From assembly GCA_947095585.1 (NCBI GenBank), contig OX352762.1, forward strand, positions 97,810,249 through 97,874,248: 64,000 nt of DNA. Reading direction: 5' to 3'. The DNA is from Nephrocerus scutellatus. Lineage: Eukaryota; Arthropoda; Insecta; Diptera; Pipunculidae. Position numbers and translations under genes: made by a program. A model generated the notes under the pieces. The model ran no database searches. It saw only the letters and a list, made by a program, of their open reading frames with translations, and had not been told where the DNA came from. Positions 1 through 13,030 of this stretch are shown in pieces. Numbering within the stretch: position 1 is the first letter of the stretch; every line of letters starts with the position of its first letter.

Positions 1-1579
1 TGTGCAAATTATATAAAAAAACGAGTATCTATATGGCTTACCACATATAATCAATTTCTACTCTACCTTTAAGTAACTTAGACTAACAAAAATTAACGTT
101 TTTAAGTAAATACTTACTCCTTCTTATCAGTTCAGCATCAGATGCATACTATATTTGTACTTTCAACTAGAAACAGTTTAAATTATTAAACCTTTGAATA
201 GACTTAAGACCATACAGCAATCGATTAAGGAAAATCATTATATCATAGAAAGAAAACGCGCATTGTGGGGGAAAATACAATTTCCCTGTTGGAGTATATT
301 TTTTACAACTTCGCATTCCGACATTCTTTTGCCATAGAAGATCCGACCGCTACCGACCGAAATGTTATATATAGAAAAGTATCATTCCTTTTGTCAACCA
401 TGCAATGAAACTATGAAATGAATGATTATGAAAAGCTACATGCAATGATTTAAAACAACAACTCCAACTATAGATACCTTAAATTATGCAATGCAAAAAA
501 CCGACTGACCGACCGATCAACAGACAAACTGATGAGAGGAAAAGTGCAAGTAAATTGTAACATACGAAAGAGCCTAAGCTATTTAAGAAAATTCGCACAA
601 TGAATGGTGCCGATATTAAAAAAAATGCAAAAAATTCTCTTGTATTTCAAGCGACCATTTTCTGCACAAAACGCAATGTAATTTTCTGCAACGAGTGCTT
701 CGCTGCCGCACCATCAGTCCGTCAGCAGTTGTTCAAGGCGTTGTCTATATACCGCGCTTTAGTCGCTTTATACTCAAGCCAAAGCAGTACTTCTTTGCTC
801 AAACTATTTATACGTTACGGTCTCGTCATTGTGGTGTCATTCATTGTCCACGAATTTTAGTTTCGCTTGTCCAATTAGCAACTAATTATGGTCAGTCAGC
901 GTTGATGGCTGATCCCGCAACTGACGACTGCTTCTGCACTGCAGCTATCAACATAACTATTGCAGCTTCAGTACCGTATATTTATATAATGCAGAAAGAA
1001 AACAATATTCTCATATACAAGTTATACGAGTATGCGTTGTAAGGATTGTAAGCTTTTGCCATTTGTGTTACATGCAGGTACGTTCATGAGACCTTTTTAG
1101 TGATGACGGATTGAAATGTGGGACAGAAAATAACGTTTTGTTTTGAGCTGAATAGAAAAAAGCATGCGAACATATTGTTAATATGTACTGTTATATAAGT
1201 ATAGTTATCCTTTGCAAATACCGTGTAAGATTGTGCCGTCATTCGATTTTGGGGCAAGTACAAATTTTGATCTCTTAAATAGGGAGCTACGCACTGTTAC
1301 TGTCAGAATGTCAGTGAAAACATGTCGATTAACAGACAAGCGTACCCCCTTTCGATGATCTTTTCATTTTGTTTTTATAGTTTTCCATAGTTGTTCATAT
1401 TGCATGGCATACCAAATTAAAACAGTAGCAATGTTATACAATAACAATCTTATACAAAATAAGCTTCAGTTCTATCTTATTTGTAAAATTAAGTTTAATT
1501 CTTTTTTTTTTAATTTTAGCCAATTTACACTTAGTTTAATTGCATCGTAAATTTAAGTTAGTTATGTCCTATACCCCCT
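1..1579. other. No supported gene
   Basis: AT-rich sequence with only short open frames that start without context and resemble no family I know. I see no splice-linked coding signal, tRNA or clear inverted repeat. It probably consists of intergenic DNA and very old repeats. Confidence 0.5.
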
Positions 1580-3600
1580 TGTGTGTTCTACCTCTGCGCC
1601 CTGCGCGATCGCGTGCGTTTCCTCGCAATCTGCTTCAGCTCTCCCCAACTCTTCCCCAATTGCCGTGACTACTCATCAACTGTTCTGCGCCATATATTTC
1701 TCGGACGACCCGTTCTTCTACCATCCTGAGATAACGGACTACATTGCATTGCGTAGTTTGCTATGGAACTGTCGCCTTTTCGTAGTATATGACAAATCCA
1801 CTGCCAGTTCCGTCGTTGGATGGTTGTGCCTATTGGTTCCTGACCCGTTCTCTGGTAAAGATGTTCGTTACAGATACGGTTAGGCCAGAAAACCCTTAAC
1901 ATGTTTCGTTGGCACCTTTTTACGAACGTTTGTAATCTTTTTGTAATAGTATCGGTCACCTTCCAAGTGCTGCACCCATACAACAGCACAGATTCAACAT
2001 TTGAATGGAACAGTCGCAGCTCGGTGTTTAAGCTGATCGCATTGATTCGCCATATCATGGACATTATTCCAAACACTGATTTTGCATTGCCGATTCGGTT
2101 GACAATATCCTGTTCGGTTTTACCTTCGGTCGAGACATTACTCCCACTACATTGGAAACTCTCTACTCGCTCTACCGGATGTCCAGCAATGTTAACTTGA
2201 GTTACTGAGTTAGTGCCGAGGTTTATTTTGGCAGTATTAATCTTCAAACCCACAACATTTGCCTCCCTTTCCACATTTTTTTTATTTAGTACAGCTCCAT
2301 AATCCTGTGTGAGAGTAAACAAACGTCGTCAGCGTAGTCCAGATGTATGAGTTGAGATGTAAGAGTCCAACGAATTCCTCCGTTTCCAGTAGATAAAGCT
2401 GCGCGAAGTACATCGCTTATCACCAACAAAAAAAGTATCGGCGATAGAATGCAACCTTGTAGTATCCCACTTAGGATCTCGAATTCCTCTGACAGCTTTT
2501 CTCTATGCAGCACATGATATTTAGAGCCTTCATAGGTTGCTCTAATAATAGCTTTTAGTTTATCAGGTATACCTCTCTTGCGCAAGGCGAGCCAAATAAA
2601 TTGTCTGTTGACACTGTCAAACGCCTTCTCAAAATCGATGAACAGCAGGTGCAGTGGTGACCGGAATTCAACGCACTGTTCAATAATGATCCGCAGGGTG
2701 TTTATGTGGTCTACACAGGAGGAGCCAGTGCGGAAACCTGCTTGTTCGGCATCGAGTGTATCTTTCAGATGTTCCTTAATTCGCTCAAGTATTACTTTGG
2801 CTATTACCTTTGCAACTGCAGGAACATTTGCGTTGTTGCCTCTCAGTTTTCGCACTCCAAAAGACTACCTTTTTTAGGGAGCTTGACAATCCTTCCCTTC
2901 TTCCACTCGAAGTGGAAATGCGGAAACTGTCTGCCTCCCAATCTCTCTCTACAAGAGGATATAAAAGCTCTGCTGATGTCGTTGGAGCGGCACGCAGGAG
3001 CTCTGCGGGTATAGCATCTAGTCCTACCGACTTGTTGTTCTTTAATGCGTTGATCGCGGTAGAGATCTCATCGTTATTGGAAGTTGAGGTGCGAATTCGG
3101 GAAATTGTTACTTCAGGCAGCTCCGTTTTATTTGGGTGCATATCGTTGGCGAATACACCGTTAAGGACCGTAGAGAAATGCGCCTTCAATCGGTTGAGCT
3201 GATCCTCATCTGAAACGAGTACGGCACTATCTAGGCCTTTCACCGGATGTTGGCTAGAGCTGTGACCACCTGTTAGCTCTTTGGTGATTCTGTCAACTGT
3301 TCTGCTATCGCACCTGCTCGCTGCTCCCTCTGCTTCTGAGGCCAGGTTGTTAATATAATTACGTTTGTCACGTGTTACACTGCGCTGCACTTCTCTAATT
3401 TTGCTTCGATACAGGGGTAATAGCTCGATCCTCACTGCTGCTGGGGTATCTACAATACGAGCTTTAAGTAGCTTACGTTGTTCGATCCGCCTCCAGGTAT
3501 CTTCGGTAAGCCACGTGCTGTGCCTTGCCTGGCTTCTACCAACAATACTTTCCGCTCCAGAGAAGAGCGGTACTCAACTGACTGTTCACGTTTGTAGCCG
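1580..3600 (-). mobile_element. RTE-like non-LTR retrotransposon, 5'-truncated and broken
   Basis: A degraded reverse transcriptase gene reads on the minus strand in three overlapping pieces: 3435-2785, 2855-2286 and 2322-1669. Visible landmarks, from N- to C-terminus, are the pre-RT segment with TWRRIEQRKLLKARIVDTPA, the motif GLDAIPAELLRAAP, the motif AGFRTGSSCVDHI, FIDFEKAFDSVNR, GILQGCILSPILFLL, the catalytic YADDVCLL, and the C-terminal tail with LLYGCSTWKVT, RRNWQWICHILRK and GRRTGRPRNIWRR. The endonuclease domain is missing and frames change near 2850 and 2320, so the copy is dead. The order of motifs and the tail resemble RTE-type elements; the clade call is by eye. The copy at 43865-44290 shares the same tail. 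Confidence 0.85.
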
Positions 3601-4054
3601 GTTTCAGTTTATTTTCTAAGAATTCTCCCTGAAATGAGAAAAGCAATACGGAAAACAATCACGAAACTAAAACGACTCGAGACCAGATGCTTTAATCCAT
3701 ATGGGATGGTCATGCCCAGGGAAAACTACAAAAAAAAACATGAACAAGAAAATATTACAAATAATGACGTACGTGAGCCTTCGCAAATTCTTGATATCTC
3801 TATTGAACAATTCGGTCTTACAGGAACTATGTAGTCGACACAGCTTGCCACATCACATATGACTCCGACACAGCGTCTGCCTCGCATAACAATAACGGCC
3901 CGTCTGATAGTCGCATGGAGATGTACGACAGAAATAGCGTCCACTGCGGTGCAAAGTAACACGTTTTACTTTGTCTTTTATGTAAAATATTTAATATTTA
4001 TTTTATCTCAGACTCAAAAAATTATACACTAATTTTATTCATCATCATTATATT
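3601..4054. other. Spacer between two LINE fragments
   Basis: Short stretch without a recognisable gene. The open frame at 3634-3834 is Lys/Arg-rich with no family likeness. Confidence 0.4.
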
Positions 4055-5365
4055 TGGATCTACAACGGGTGTCCGGTCCTGGCCTCCCGCAAAAAATATC
4101 TTCGCCGGTCCCGATTTTGAGCCGATGTCATCCAGTTTGGCATCAATAAACTCTGGGCGCTCTGGTCTACGCCATCCTTCCAGCGTAGGCTTAGCCAGCC
4201 TCGCTGTCTTATTCCATTAATCCTACCGTAAAGGACTTTCCGAGCAGGATCATCTTCGCTCATGCGAAATAGGAGTCTCCGGAATTGTCCTTCCTCACAT
4301 ACGGGGCGAACAATTCTCCGTAAGACTTTTCTCTCGAACGCGGCTAAGAGGTAAGAATGCTTTTTGCTAAGCACTTAAGTCTCGGATCCATATGTAAGTA
4401 CTGGTGTGACCATTGTCTTATATACCAGCAGCTTGGATGTTATGGTTAAATTCCTGGAAATTTAAGAGTCTTGGCAGACTATAGTAGGCTTTGTTGGCTT
4501 TAAGCAACCGTGAGCGTATTTCTGGTTCCATCTTGTTGTCGGCTGCTACAGTTGACCCGAGATAGTTAAAGGATTGCACTACTTCGAATTCGCGCTCCAC
4601 TATTTGGATTGAGGGACCAATGTTACTCGCAGACGAACGATGTCAATATCTTCTGCGTAAGCCAGTATCTGAATGGATTTAATCCGGATATTTTTACTTG
4701 GCTTATAACATTGGTCGTGGTCAACCTACATAGTCTTGTCAGTTAATTTGCGATGCCGAATTCTCTCATGGCTTTATAAAGTTCTACTCTGGCTATGATA
4801 TCATAGACGGCTTTAAAGTCTATACAAAGATGGTGTAGTGAGTTTTGAAACTCTAGACATTTTTCCATCACCTGCCTTAGGGTGTAAATCTGATCAGCTG
4901 TTGATTTGCCCTAGATAAAGCCACACTGGTATGGACTAATGATGACTTTAGCGTATGAGACTATCCTGTCTTGAAGGATAGAGGAGAAAATTTTATACGT
5001 GGTACTCTACAACGTTATACCATGATAATTGCTGCTGGTTGTAATATCTCCTTTCTTATGTATGGGGCACAGCATGCCTCTTCGCCATTCTTCTGGTATG
5101 AATTGCTCTGTGTATTGCGGAGCCTCCTGTTTTAATCAGCTCCGCTGGGATACCATCAGATCCCGGGGCCTTTTTATTTTTGAGCCGTTTTATCGCTCTG
5201 CTAACTTCGTCTATGCTTGGTGGCGGCAGCATAGTGTGGTCTTCGGTCATTGGTGAAGCCTCCAATTCCTCAGTTAGCTGGCCATTAAGCAACTCATAAA
5301 AGTGCTCTTCCCATCCCTCTAAGATGCCTTTAAGATCAGCGATCAGATTACCCTCTTTGTATTAA
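4055..5365 (-). mobile_element. Second RTE-like LINE fragment, heavily decayed
   Basis: On the minus strand the N-terminal RT segment is at 5292-5056 (PPSIDEVSRAIKRLKNKKAP followed by GSDGIPAELIK). A decayed middle follows at about 4900-4620, with FKAVYDIIARVELYKAMREF and YAEDIDI in place of the expected YADD. The C-terminal tail is at 4600-4060 (NYLGSTVAADN, FERKVLRRIVRPVCEEG, RGWLSLRWKDGVDQ, NWMTSAQNRDRRR). Several stops and frame changes make it non-coding. The changed catalytic aspartate confirms inactivity. Its tail differs from the element just upstream, so this is a different family, not a duplicate. Confidence 0.8.
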
Positions 5366-6324
5366 TTTTATTACGAACTGAATATGCAGCTCTAACCAAA
5401 ATCTACTAAATCCACAATAAAACACCCGAACCGCACTGGACAAACTTATTAAAACCAAAGTATGAACATTCTTCCTTAGTTATGAAATTCGACATACGAG
5501 TACATGTAACATATATTCAGGTGGCCTCCTCACGTGCAAGCTAAAAGTGTAACAATTCCTTATTGAAATCGAAATTGGTCACGACATATATATTATTTTA
5601 TCTTTCTGCAATGCACTCCAGTGCAGTAAACCTCCCATTCACTTTGCAAATGTGTGTGCATGCATACTATTCGTGCATAATTTCATTCAGTCATCAAAAA
5701 TCTGTGTCCCATAATCAGGTCTTCAACTTTACGGCATCATGAACTGTTAAATTGGTTGTCAGTCTGATTGCATCCCAGCTGCTGATAGAGATATCGAACT
5801 AACGATAACGATTTCCTCAATCTTATTACAATTACTGGGAGTTCAATACAAACTGCTTCTGCGTCAATCAGTTGTGATAGGTTTTTTATTCGAATTGAAT
5901 CCAATACCGATAGCAAAATAAATTCAAATCTTCAAATCGATAAAAAACTATTTTTGAGAATTTGTACGATGTCAATGAATGATGTTCTGCCCAAGTATGC
6001 ATGCTATCGTTGACGTTGATAAAAAGTGATTGCCGTCAGTAGGATCTAAATCTAATAGAAATGCTGGTAGAATAACAACAAATGCGACAAAATTGGAAAT
6101 AAAAGTTACGTTTTTTAGAAAATTAGATAGATAGCCGAGACATAGCATAGCTGCAGTCAACAACTGATGTATTACATCTGGAGCAACTAGAACTGTTTAA
6201 AATAAATGAAAATTGCTGGAATGTTTTTAATGGAAATCTGAAATATTTGTGGCTTAAAAAATCACATAATTTAAAAGAACCGTGCTAAGCATTTGAGGCT
6301 TATGACAATATTAAAAGAACATTA
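5366..6324. other. No supported gene
   Basis: AT-rich DNA. I see no coding family, tRNA or clear terminal inverted repeat here. Confidence 0.45.
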
Positions 6325-6660
6325 TATGGAGACATCCACAAGACACCTACAAGTCCCCCAAAGATCAAGACCCCGTTAAGATTACGTTACGACACCCATC
6401 AATATTTCCCTAAGACCACCATAGATTCCACCTTAAGATTTCCTTTCTTAAGACCCCTCAAGACTCCACGCACGACTCTCTCAAAATTCCCTCAAGACAA
6501 CCTGAGGACCTCCTCAATACCACACTAAAGATAATTCACAAAACCCCTTCGGGACCCCATTGAATACTACTTAAAGACTCTCCCAATATCACCTCAAGAC
6601 CACGATAAGACCCCGTTACTACCGCCATTAATACTCTCTCAAGACCCCCTTAAAATCTTT
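6325..6660. repeat. Degenerate CTCAAGACCCC-type minisatellite
   Basis: About 330 bp of C/A-rich sequence is built from diverged short units around CTCAAGACCCC and TTAAGACCCC, spaced roughly 12-30 bp. G is scarce on this strand. A shorter stretch of the same kind occurs near 28330-28400. Such blocks lie inside Helitron-like elements elsewhere in the window, so this may be a leftover of one. Confidence 0.6.
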
Positions 6661-6674
6661 ACTCACATTATTTT

Positions 6675-7650
6675 ACTGTGCTACCCTTCTTCATTCCTTC
6701 TCTCACGCTCGAGACACCGTAGGCGCTGCATTATTTTGGAAGACATTCCAATGATTGCGTTCCATATCTTCTCTTTTTGTAGCATAGAATTAACTATGTT
6801 TTCTGGCGAAATAGTGTGCCCTTTTTGCTCTGACACGTCCTGCCTCACTCCTGCAAAACGCAGACAATGGAAGAAAACATGTTCCACGTCTTCTGGTATA
6901 CCCTCAAATAAAGTACAGTGGGGTGAACTCTCGTGCTTATATTTAAAGAGGTATGAGCGGAAGCACCCATGCCCAGTTAAAAATTGGGTAAGATAGAAGT
7001 CTACTTCTCCATGACTTCTACCTTCGCATAATTCTATAGATGGTATTAACCTATGGGTCCATCTACCCTTACTTGACTGGAGCCATCTTCTTTGCCAGTT
7101 TCTAACGGTGTTAGGCATAATGCGAGACAGTGCTGAACATACAGTATCTGCTTTATTGCTGGCAGCCTTTAAATGCTCTTTGAATGAGAGTTTCGTATCA
7201 ATTACCTTTCCCAGGTATCTAATTGATGGCTTAGATATAATTGAACAATTACCAACTACAAAGGTTATTGTCTCTCTTATTTTCCTACTGGATGTTAGTA
7301 GAGCTTCAGTTTTATGTTCTGCCAACTGTAATCCGATTGACGTCAGCCAGTCCCGGATAGTCCTAATTGTTGCATATTGCGGTTATCTCCTCCTTGTGTT
7401 TTGCCACAACGAAGACTGCGATGTCATCTGCAAAACCGACAATCTCTGCCTCTTCAGGTATTTGGAGCCTAAAAATGTCATCGTACATTATATTCCATAA
7501 TAATGGGCCTAGTACAGACCCCTGTGGAACTCCTTCGGTAACCTTATGTTCCTTCAAGCCATTGTCGGTGTTGTATAGCAGAATTCTGTTACTGAAGTAA
7601 TCTGCCACCAACCTCAAAATGTACGACGGGACCTCTCTCCGACGTACTTC
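6675..7650 (-). mobile_element. R1/LOA-like LINE fragment (RT and C-terminal zinc knuckle)
   Basis: Minus-strand pieces at 7701-7363 and 7325-6681 give EGVPQGSVLGPLLWNIMYDD and the catalytic block VGFADDIAVFVV. After a frame change come the thumb region (RYLGKVIDTKLSFKEHLKAA), a deletion that joins NTVRNWQRRW to SSKGRWTHRLIP, and a C-terminal Cys/His knuckle region (TGHGCFRSYLFKY, EDVEHVFFHCLRF). This order and tail are typical of R1/LOA-group elements of insects. Endonuclease and the first RT motifs are lost. At about 7650 the upstream side is replaced by Helitron-like DNA. Confidence 0.85.
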
Positions 7651-7881
7651 ATTGAATGTCTGTATGTTTGTATGTTTGTATAATGTATGTTTGACATACA
7701 TACTTTGGGATGTGGTGGGGATGTTTGTAAGGGATTAGTGTGGTGATGGTGTTGAGGGGGTTGACGTGGTGGATGGCTAGGTATTGTTTGTATGAGATTG
7801 ACTCGAAGAACGTGCATTTGATAGAGATAGGTGACGGTAGTATGGTGGGGGCAGCCGGGCCACGCTGGATATTTCAGCTAG
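7650..7881 (+). mobile_element. Short Helitron-like (non-autonomous) element
   Basis: It begins with the TGTATGTTTGTATGTTTG stretch common at the 5' side of insect Helitrons. It passes through GT-rich DNA with TGGTGTTGAGGGGGTTGA and ends with the hairpin GCAGCCGGGCCACGCTGG followed by ATTTCAGCTAG, then T. The 3' CTAG preceded by a GC hairpin is the Helitron end signature. No Rep/helicase gene is inside. Similar ends occur at 14320, 16456 and 21842 (plus) and 9280 (minus). Confidence 0.7.
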
Positions 7882-9279
7882 TAAGCTTTAAAATCTTTGT
7901 TAATTTAGTTAGTATTTTAAAATATCCAAGCAAAACCTGGACAGCTCATATTTATATATGTTACATATCTTAAGATTGTGCAACTTGATGACAGCAGTTA
8001 GTAGAGATTATGATTTTCTAGAAAACATGCGACAATACCGCAGTTATAGAGCATAAAGATAATAATCAGTCAAATTATTTAAATGCCTTTTTTTAGTCAA
8101 AAACATACCCATGCAACTGAAGTGCAACTTTATCTTAATGTAACAAGTAGCAACCGCCGAGCTACTATTTTGACGTTTTTTATTTTACAAATTCGCCTTT
8201 TTAATTCGGATTTATTACTGCTAACTGCACCTAAATTAACAGGGCATAAAATGCCTAATAATAATTTAAACACTGTCTTAAATGTACTAATAACTGGTCT
8301 TGGGCATACGAAATCCCGTTGTTTAGCACGCGTTTCATTGACTTTTCCCATTGCCGCTGCATAATCATCACCATCGTCATCACCGATTCAGTGACGACGT
8401 TCCGACCGTTCGTAGTCGCACTTGTTGTCTTCATTTATGTGTTCATTTGCTTCTGTTTCCAAAAGAGGTAAAGAAAATGTTACACCGAGTTTGGTGCACC
8501 AGAAAAAGAAGAATTACCGCCTCGAGTTGCTCTGTTTAGTGAAAAACTACATCGAGCCTTAGAGTGCAGACCGCGACGTTTTGCCGCCGTTCGCTGATAT
8601 ACCCTAATTTCGGTTGAGATTTTTCATTTGGGATTTCGTTACAATTCAACCTGTTGACGCACATATATATGCAGTTGGAAATTGAAATAAAAATGGACTG
8701 CAATCGACTGCGCAATCGACGGCGTATTGACTGCCCGCTTACAGCCGTACTCGTATGCGGTGGTATACGACAAGATTGGCACAGCTGTCGCCAGTGGTGG
8801 TGCTCCTATTACACAATGGTGATCACAAGTCACAAATCGCGATCAATGCAGATTTCCACACACATCTTGAGGCGACTATTTAATAAGCTGAATTCATTTA
8901 TGCAATGGTATGTGGAACTCTGTCTACTCTTATAGAACTCTTTACGATTAGATTCCACGAGTATTGATAAATCTATTGATCTACATCTGATTTTGACATT
9001 TTTCAAATTTTATGTGGTTGGTTTTTTCATATCAGTACCAGTGCCTCACATTGATTAGGTCAATCGAACTACCTGGTAAATTTAGAAAATTTGCGATGAG
9101 TAAACCACTTTCAAAGTACGTACAATAATGGCTAGAATTAAAGTTCTTGAGGAAATATTGTGACTATCGTACAGATATCATAACATAACGAAACTAGTTA
9201 ATTAATTAATTATAACATATAACTCATTCTAAATGCTTTTTTAATTTCTTTTTACCTTTTTTGTTTATTTTATTAAAGA
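7882..9279. other. No supported gene
   Basis: Mixed-composition DNA with short open frames only (for example 8083-8364 and 8654-8935) that match no family I recognise. There is no obvious inverted repeat. Confidence 0.4.
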
Positions 9280-9400
9280 CTAGAGGAAATACCCGGCTGC
9301 CGTATCCCACTGACCACCCACTTACTGACCCTCTCCAACCGCCGACCACCTCAGCCACCAAGAAAACTATAGAGTCGACACTTATGTCGGCAAAACAAAC
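9280..9400 (-). mobile_element. Helitron 3' end on the minus strand
   Basis: Read on the minus strand, the sequence passes GGTCAGTGGG and GGCAGCCGGGTATTTCCTCTAG and stops at CTAG followed by T. This is the same 3' end as the other Helitron-like copies and closest to the GGTCAGTGGG-rich element at 21.5 kb. The 5' part is not clear. Confidence 0.65.
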
Positions 9401-9469
9401 AAACATCAGCGTCTCAGCATAGATTAATTTTGTTAAGGGAATACCGCAAGCCACAGTGACCTCTGCTCA

Positions 9470-10345
9470 CCAGCTTTCTAATGCTATCCCTGTCTGGATT
9501 AAGGATTTCCTTGTCGGAAAATGGTCTGATTGTCTCAGCCATCGGACATTTTCACAGTGGGCCAGACGAAGTTTCTTTTCCCATATTTACTCAACGCTGT
9601 GGCGACAGCCCAGTTGACATCACAGTAGGGTTCAGGTCTTATGAACGCAGATTGCGAGTCAGCCCAGTCCAGTTCATCTGCAGATTTGTTTCCTGCAATT
9701 CATTGATGACCAGGAACCCATCCGAGTTTCACCCTGTTATGTCTGGCAAGGGATTGCAGTGAATCGTAGCAGCATTTACCTGATATAAAGCAACTGACTG
9801 ACGACAGCGCTTAATATCTGAAAATATATATCCCACGCCTTTACTGCCTTACTTAGGTCTAGCGCAGATCTCAATAGCATGGATTTCCGCCTGGGAAACC
9901 GTGGGACTTTTTCCCATTGTTACCGAGACTGAAGACACCAGCTTTAATTTCAGTTTCTATCTTCGATCCATCTTTTAGGTCTATGTTTGGTATATGTTTT
10001 GTTTGGGGATAAATATTATATAAACCTGTCTCCAGGAAGCAGGTGCAGGTGCAGAAGAGTAGACAAATCTGGCCAGCCTCTAAAATGAACATCAATAAAC
10101 CAATTTAAGACTTTTAGGTCTATGTTTGGTTTGGGGATTAATACTACATAAGCCTGTCTCCAGGAAGTAGGAATGTACCCCCAGTTGTAGCTGGCTCTAA
10201 ATCAAGCAATCATACCCGGTAGGATGAGATCGATTGCCTTCTATAGAAGCGCTGGAAAGATACCATCACCGCCGGGGGCTTCGAATAGTTTAAAGGAGCC
10301 TACTGCCCATTAAACCTTATCTTATACTGAAGATTTTACTGGTTA
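9470..10345 (-). mobile_element. LINE fragments: RT start and RNase H end
   Basis: On the minus strand, about 10330-10215 reads WAVGSFKLFEAPGGDGIFPA, the first RT motif of I/LOA/Jockey-group elements. About 9790-9540 reads like the end of an RNase H domain (VKLGWVPGH, then GNKSADELDWADSQSAF). Two near-repeats of a TCTATGTTTGG and TGTCTCCAGGAAG sequence lie between them (about 9975-10050 and 10110-10165). The catalytic RT core is deleted. RNase H points to the I, LOA or R1 groups. Confidence 0.65.
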
Positions 10346-12224
10346 AACTATTTACTCTACTAGCAATGCAAACCCATTGGTCAGATGCGCTGGACGCGTA
10401 GGTAATATAGAGAATTTAACATGAGTTCTCATATAAGGCAAGCTTTTGTGATTTTGGACCTGGTACCGGAAATGCGATATTTCACTTGATCTTATATATA
10501 CTTATATGAAAACAATAAAGAGTTAAGACAAAAAATTAAATTAAGCGAAAACTTTAATTTCTGCTATCTTGATTGACAACATCGGATCTTCTTAATTAAG
10601 CTCTAAACATGCGTAATTTATCATAAATTGGTTTACCAAGGTCTTGTGAAAGGACTCCAAGGGCGAAAGCTGAGTTTTCAAAAACCTTGCACATAAATTT
10701 CTCGAGAAATGAAAACTAATTAACTTATTAATATAGTCTCTATGTAAACACATGGTCTTATAATTTAACAAAATTCATTATGTAGTACATATATATAGTT
10801 ACTTGTCTTCTTGTCTACTCAATATATCTTTGTCATCCATAAATATACAAATAAAATATTTTCAGTTATAAGAAGAAACAATGCAAACAATTGTTGCACT
10901 TCATCAATCCGGCTGAAAGTGAATTCCGTTTTAGGCATCAAAATGTGTTTTTTTAGGTTGTCATGGAACAAACCACACATTTCTTTTAAGGTGAGAAAGA
11001 AGTCTAATTCCGCCATTGTATCGTTGCAACTACATAGGAGGCAGGTAAAAAATCTACGATTTAGATTAAGACTCGAACTTCAATTTATGGATTTCAGTCA
11101 AAGCAGAACTTTATGGCGATTATTTCGTAATATCGCAACACTTATGCTATACTTTGTGCAGTACATTCTCTCCATACACCTAGTTGCAATCTTAAATTAA
11201 TTTTTGGAAACGACCAAAATTGTCTTGGACATCGTCATCGTTAGTTGGAACTTTAGGCGATGCGAGTTTTCCAAAAATACTAACATTGTCCCCTAAGCAT
11301 TGCAATCAGCAACAATCACTGTCTGTCTGTGGGCTTACGCATTTTATAGACTTCTATGGAGGCTCCAATGGAGCCAAATCAGATCATAAAGAAATCGGTA
11401 ATGTTAAGCAAAATTGGTAATTGGTGCGAGTCAAGTTTTTCCAATGGATCTATATGGCTGGACTATGTTAACTGTTTGTGGAGTAAAGTAACAGAAAACT
11501 AAAAACCGCTTGAGGCGTCACCATTGCATTTTTGGTTGTTGGAATTCTGTCACCTTAACTAAATGGAAATTTCTTGATGTTTTAAAAAAATAAGTCTTTC
11601 ATACTACTACTAAAATTATTGTAAATATGGAGTCATTCGTATTTTTTAATTTTGAACACTAATATAAAAGTTGCATTTAGCCCCATTACTAAATTGAACT
11701 CAACATCGAAAAGTAATATCTGAATGGAATTAAAATATCTTGAATTATTCATACAGATCAACAATTTTTGAGAACTTCCCACGGTCTTCTCAGTAAAAAT
11801 TCGAAAAAAAAAATAATTTTTCTATCTTTCGTACACGCTTCAAGTGATTAGCACCAACATTCGTACAATGGCTAGGCACAGCGAGGGGTTGGAAATATTT
11901 GGATAGAAAAATAATGCAGTTGGGGGGGGGTGGTTTCAGTTAAAAATGCACACTCCCAAACTAGATATTGTGCTCATTGTTAACTACACATCTTGATAAC
12001 TAAATCAACTCATCACATGTACAGCATTGACATTCTCTAGGTTGCTCGAATAGAAATAGAATAGTAGAAAAGATAAGAACCCTCGCGAAGCTTTTGACTT
12101 ACTGTAGATATCACGAAGTGTTATCGCAGCAGCTAGTTAATTATTATTCAGAATTTCCAAAAAGTTGAAAAGTACTCGCACGCAAATAGACCTACCACCT
12201 GAGTGAAATACAAGTGTTATCTAT
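10346..12224. other. No supported gene
   Basis: About 1.9 kb of AT-rich DNA. The open frame at 10811-11200 is basic and aromatic-rich with no homology I recognise, and it lies in low-complexity surroundings. No splice-linked exons are seen. Confidence 0.4.
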
Positions 12225-12560
12225 ACTTATATACTAATATATTATAAATGTGAATAAATCTGTCTGTCTGTTACCTTTTCACGGCTCAGCGACTGGACCG
12301 ATTTGGCTCATTTTTTTTTAATGTTCGTAATAGTCCGGGGAAGATTATAGGAACCTGGATATTGGAAAATTCGTGAAAAACTTGGAAATTTCGGGAAAAA
12401 CTGAATAAATGCCGTTTTCCATGGGACTTATGTATGAACTCGCGACCAAAACTCACGATTCGAACACGTTTTTTAAAAAAAATTTATTTAACTTGACTTC
12501 TCTGTATTTTCGACTACCTTAAGGTCATTTTTAACGACCTTTAACACGATCAAATAGTAT
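12225..12560 (+). mobile_element. Helitron-like 5' region
   Basis: It starts around a TATACTAATATATTATAAAT stretch, then CTGTCTGTCTGTTACC, a TTTTCACGGCT segment and GACTGGACCGATTTGGCT. This resembles the 5' sequence of many insect non-autonomous Helitrons. It leads directly into the tandem repeat at 12560-13030, so the repeat is probably internal to the same element. A 3' end is not obvious, but a weak GTAGCCATACAACGCC hairpin-like stretch lies near 13045. Confidence 0.5.
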
Positions 12561-13030
12561 TTTTTTATATTCCGCGTGTGACGAGTTTCGCGTGTCGCGT
12601 GTGATGGGTTGAATTTTTTTATTCGACTTCTTTCAGGTCCTTTTTAGCCACGTTCCACACGACCTAGAGAGCTGAAAGTTTGTGAGTGTCTAAGCCCAAA
12701 ATAGCATTTTTTTATTCCGCGTGTGACGCGTGTCGCGTGTGATGGGTTAAATATTATTAGTCGACTTCTTTCAGGTCCTAACCACCTTCCGGACGACCTA
12801 AAGAGCTGATACTTCGTGAGCGTCTAAGTCCAAAATAGGATTTTTTTTTATTCCACGTGTGACGCGTGTCGCGTGTGATGGGTTAAATATTATTAGTCGA
12901 CTTCTTTCAGGTCCTAACCACCTTCCGGACGACCTAAAGAGCTGATACTTCGTGAGCGTCTAAGTCCAAAATAGGATTTTTTTTATATTCCGCGTGTAAC
13001 GCTTGTGGCGTATCGCGTGTGGCGCGTCTG
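12560..13030. repeat. 136-bp tandem repeat, about 3.5 units
   Basis: The word GTGTGACGCG and its variants recur at 12576, 12721, 12857 and 12994, giving periods of 145, 136 and 137. The two central units are nearly identical. Each unit holds a GC-rich GTGTCGCGTGTGATGGG part and a TTCTTTCAGGTCCT...GACCTAAAGAGCTGA part. Single or partial units lie far away at 24380-24510, 33000-33300 (inverted), 40100-40350 and 59240-59275, so this is a dispersed satellite-like family. Confidence 0.85.

Noticed and set aside
10811..11200. 129-codon basic open frame
   Set aside because: AT-rich codon use without any motif, and the strand opposite is open as well.
12560..13030. CRISPR-like array
   Set aside because: Units are contiguous 136-bp tandem repeats with no unique spacers, and the DNA is from a eukaryote.
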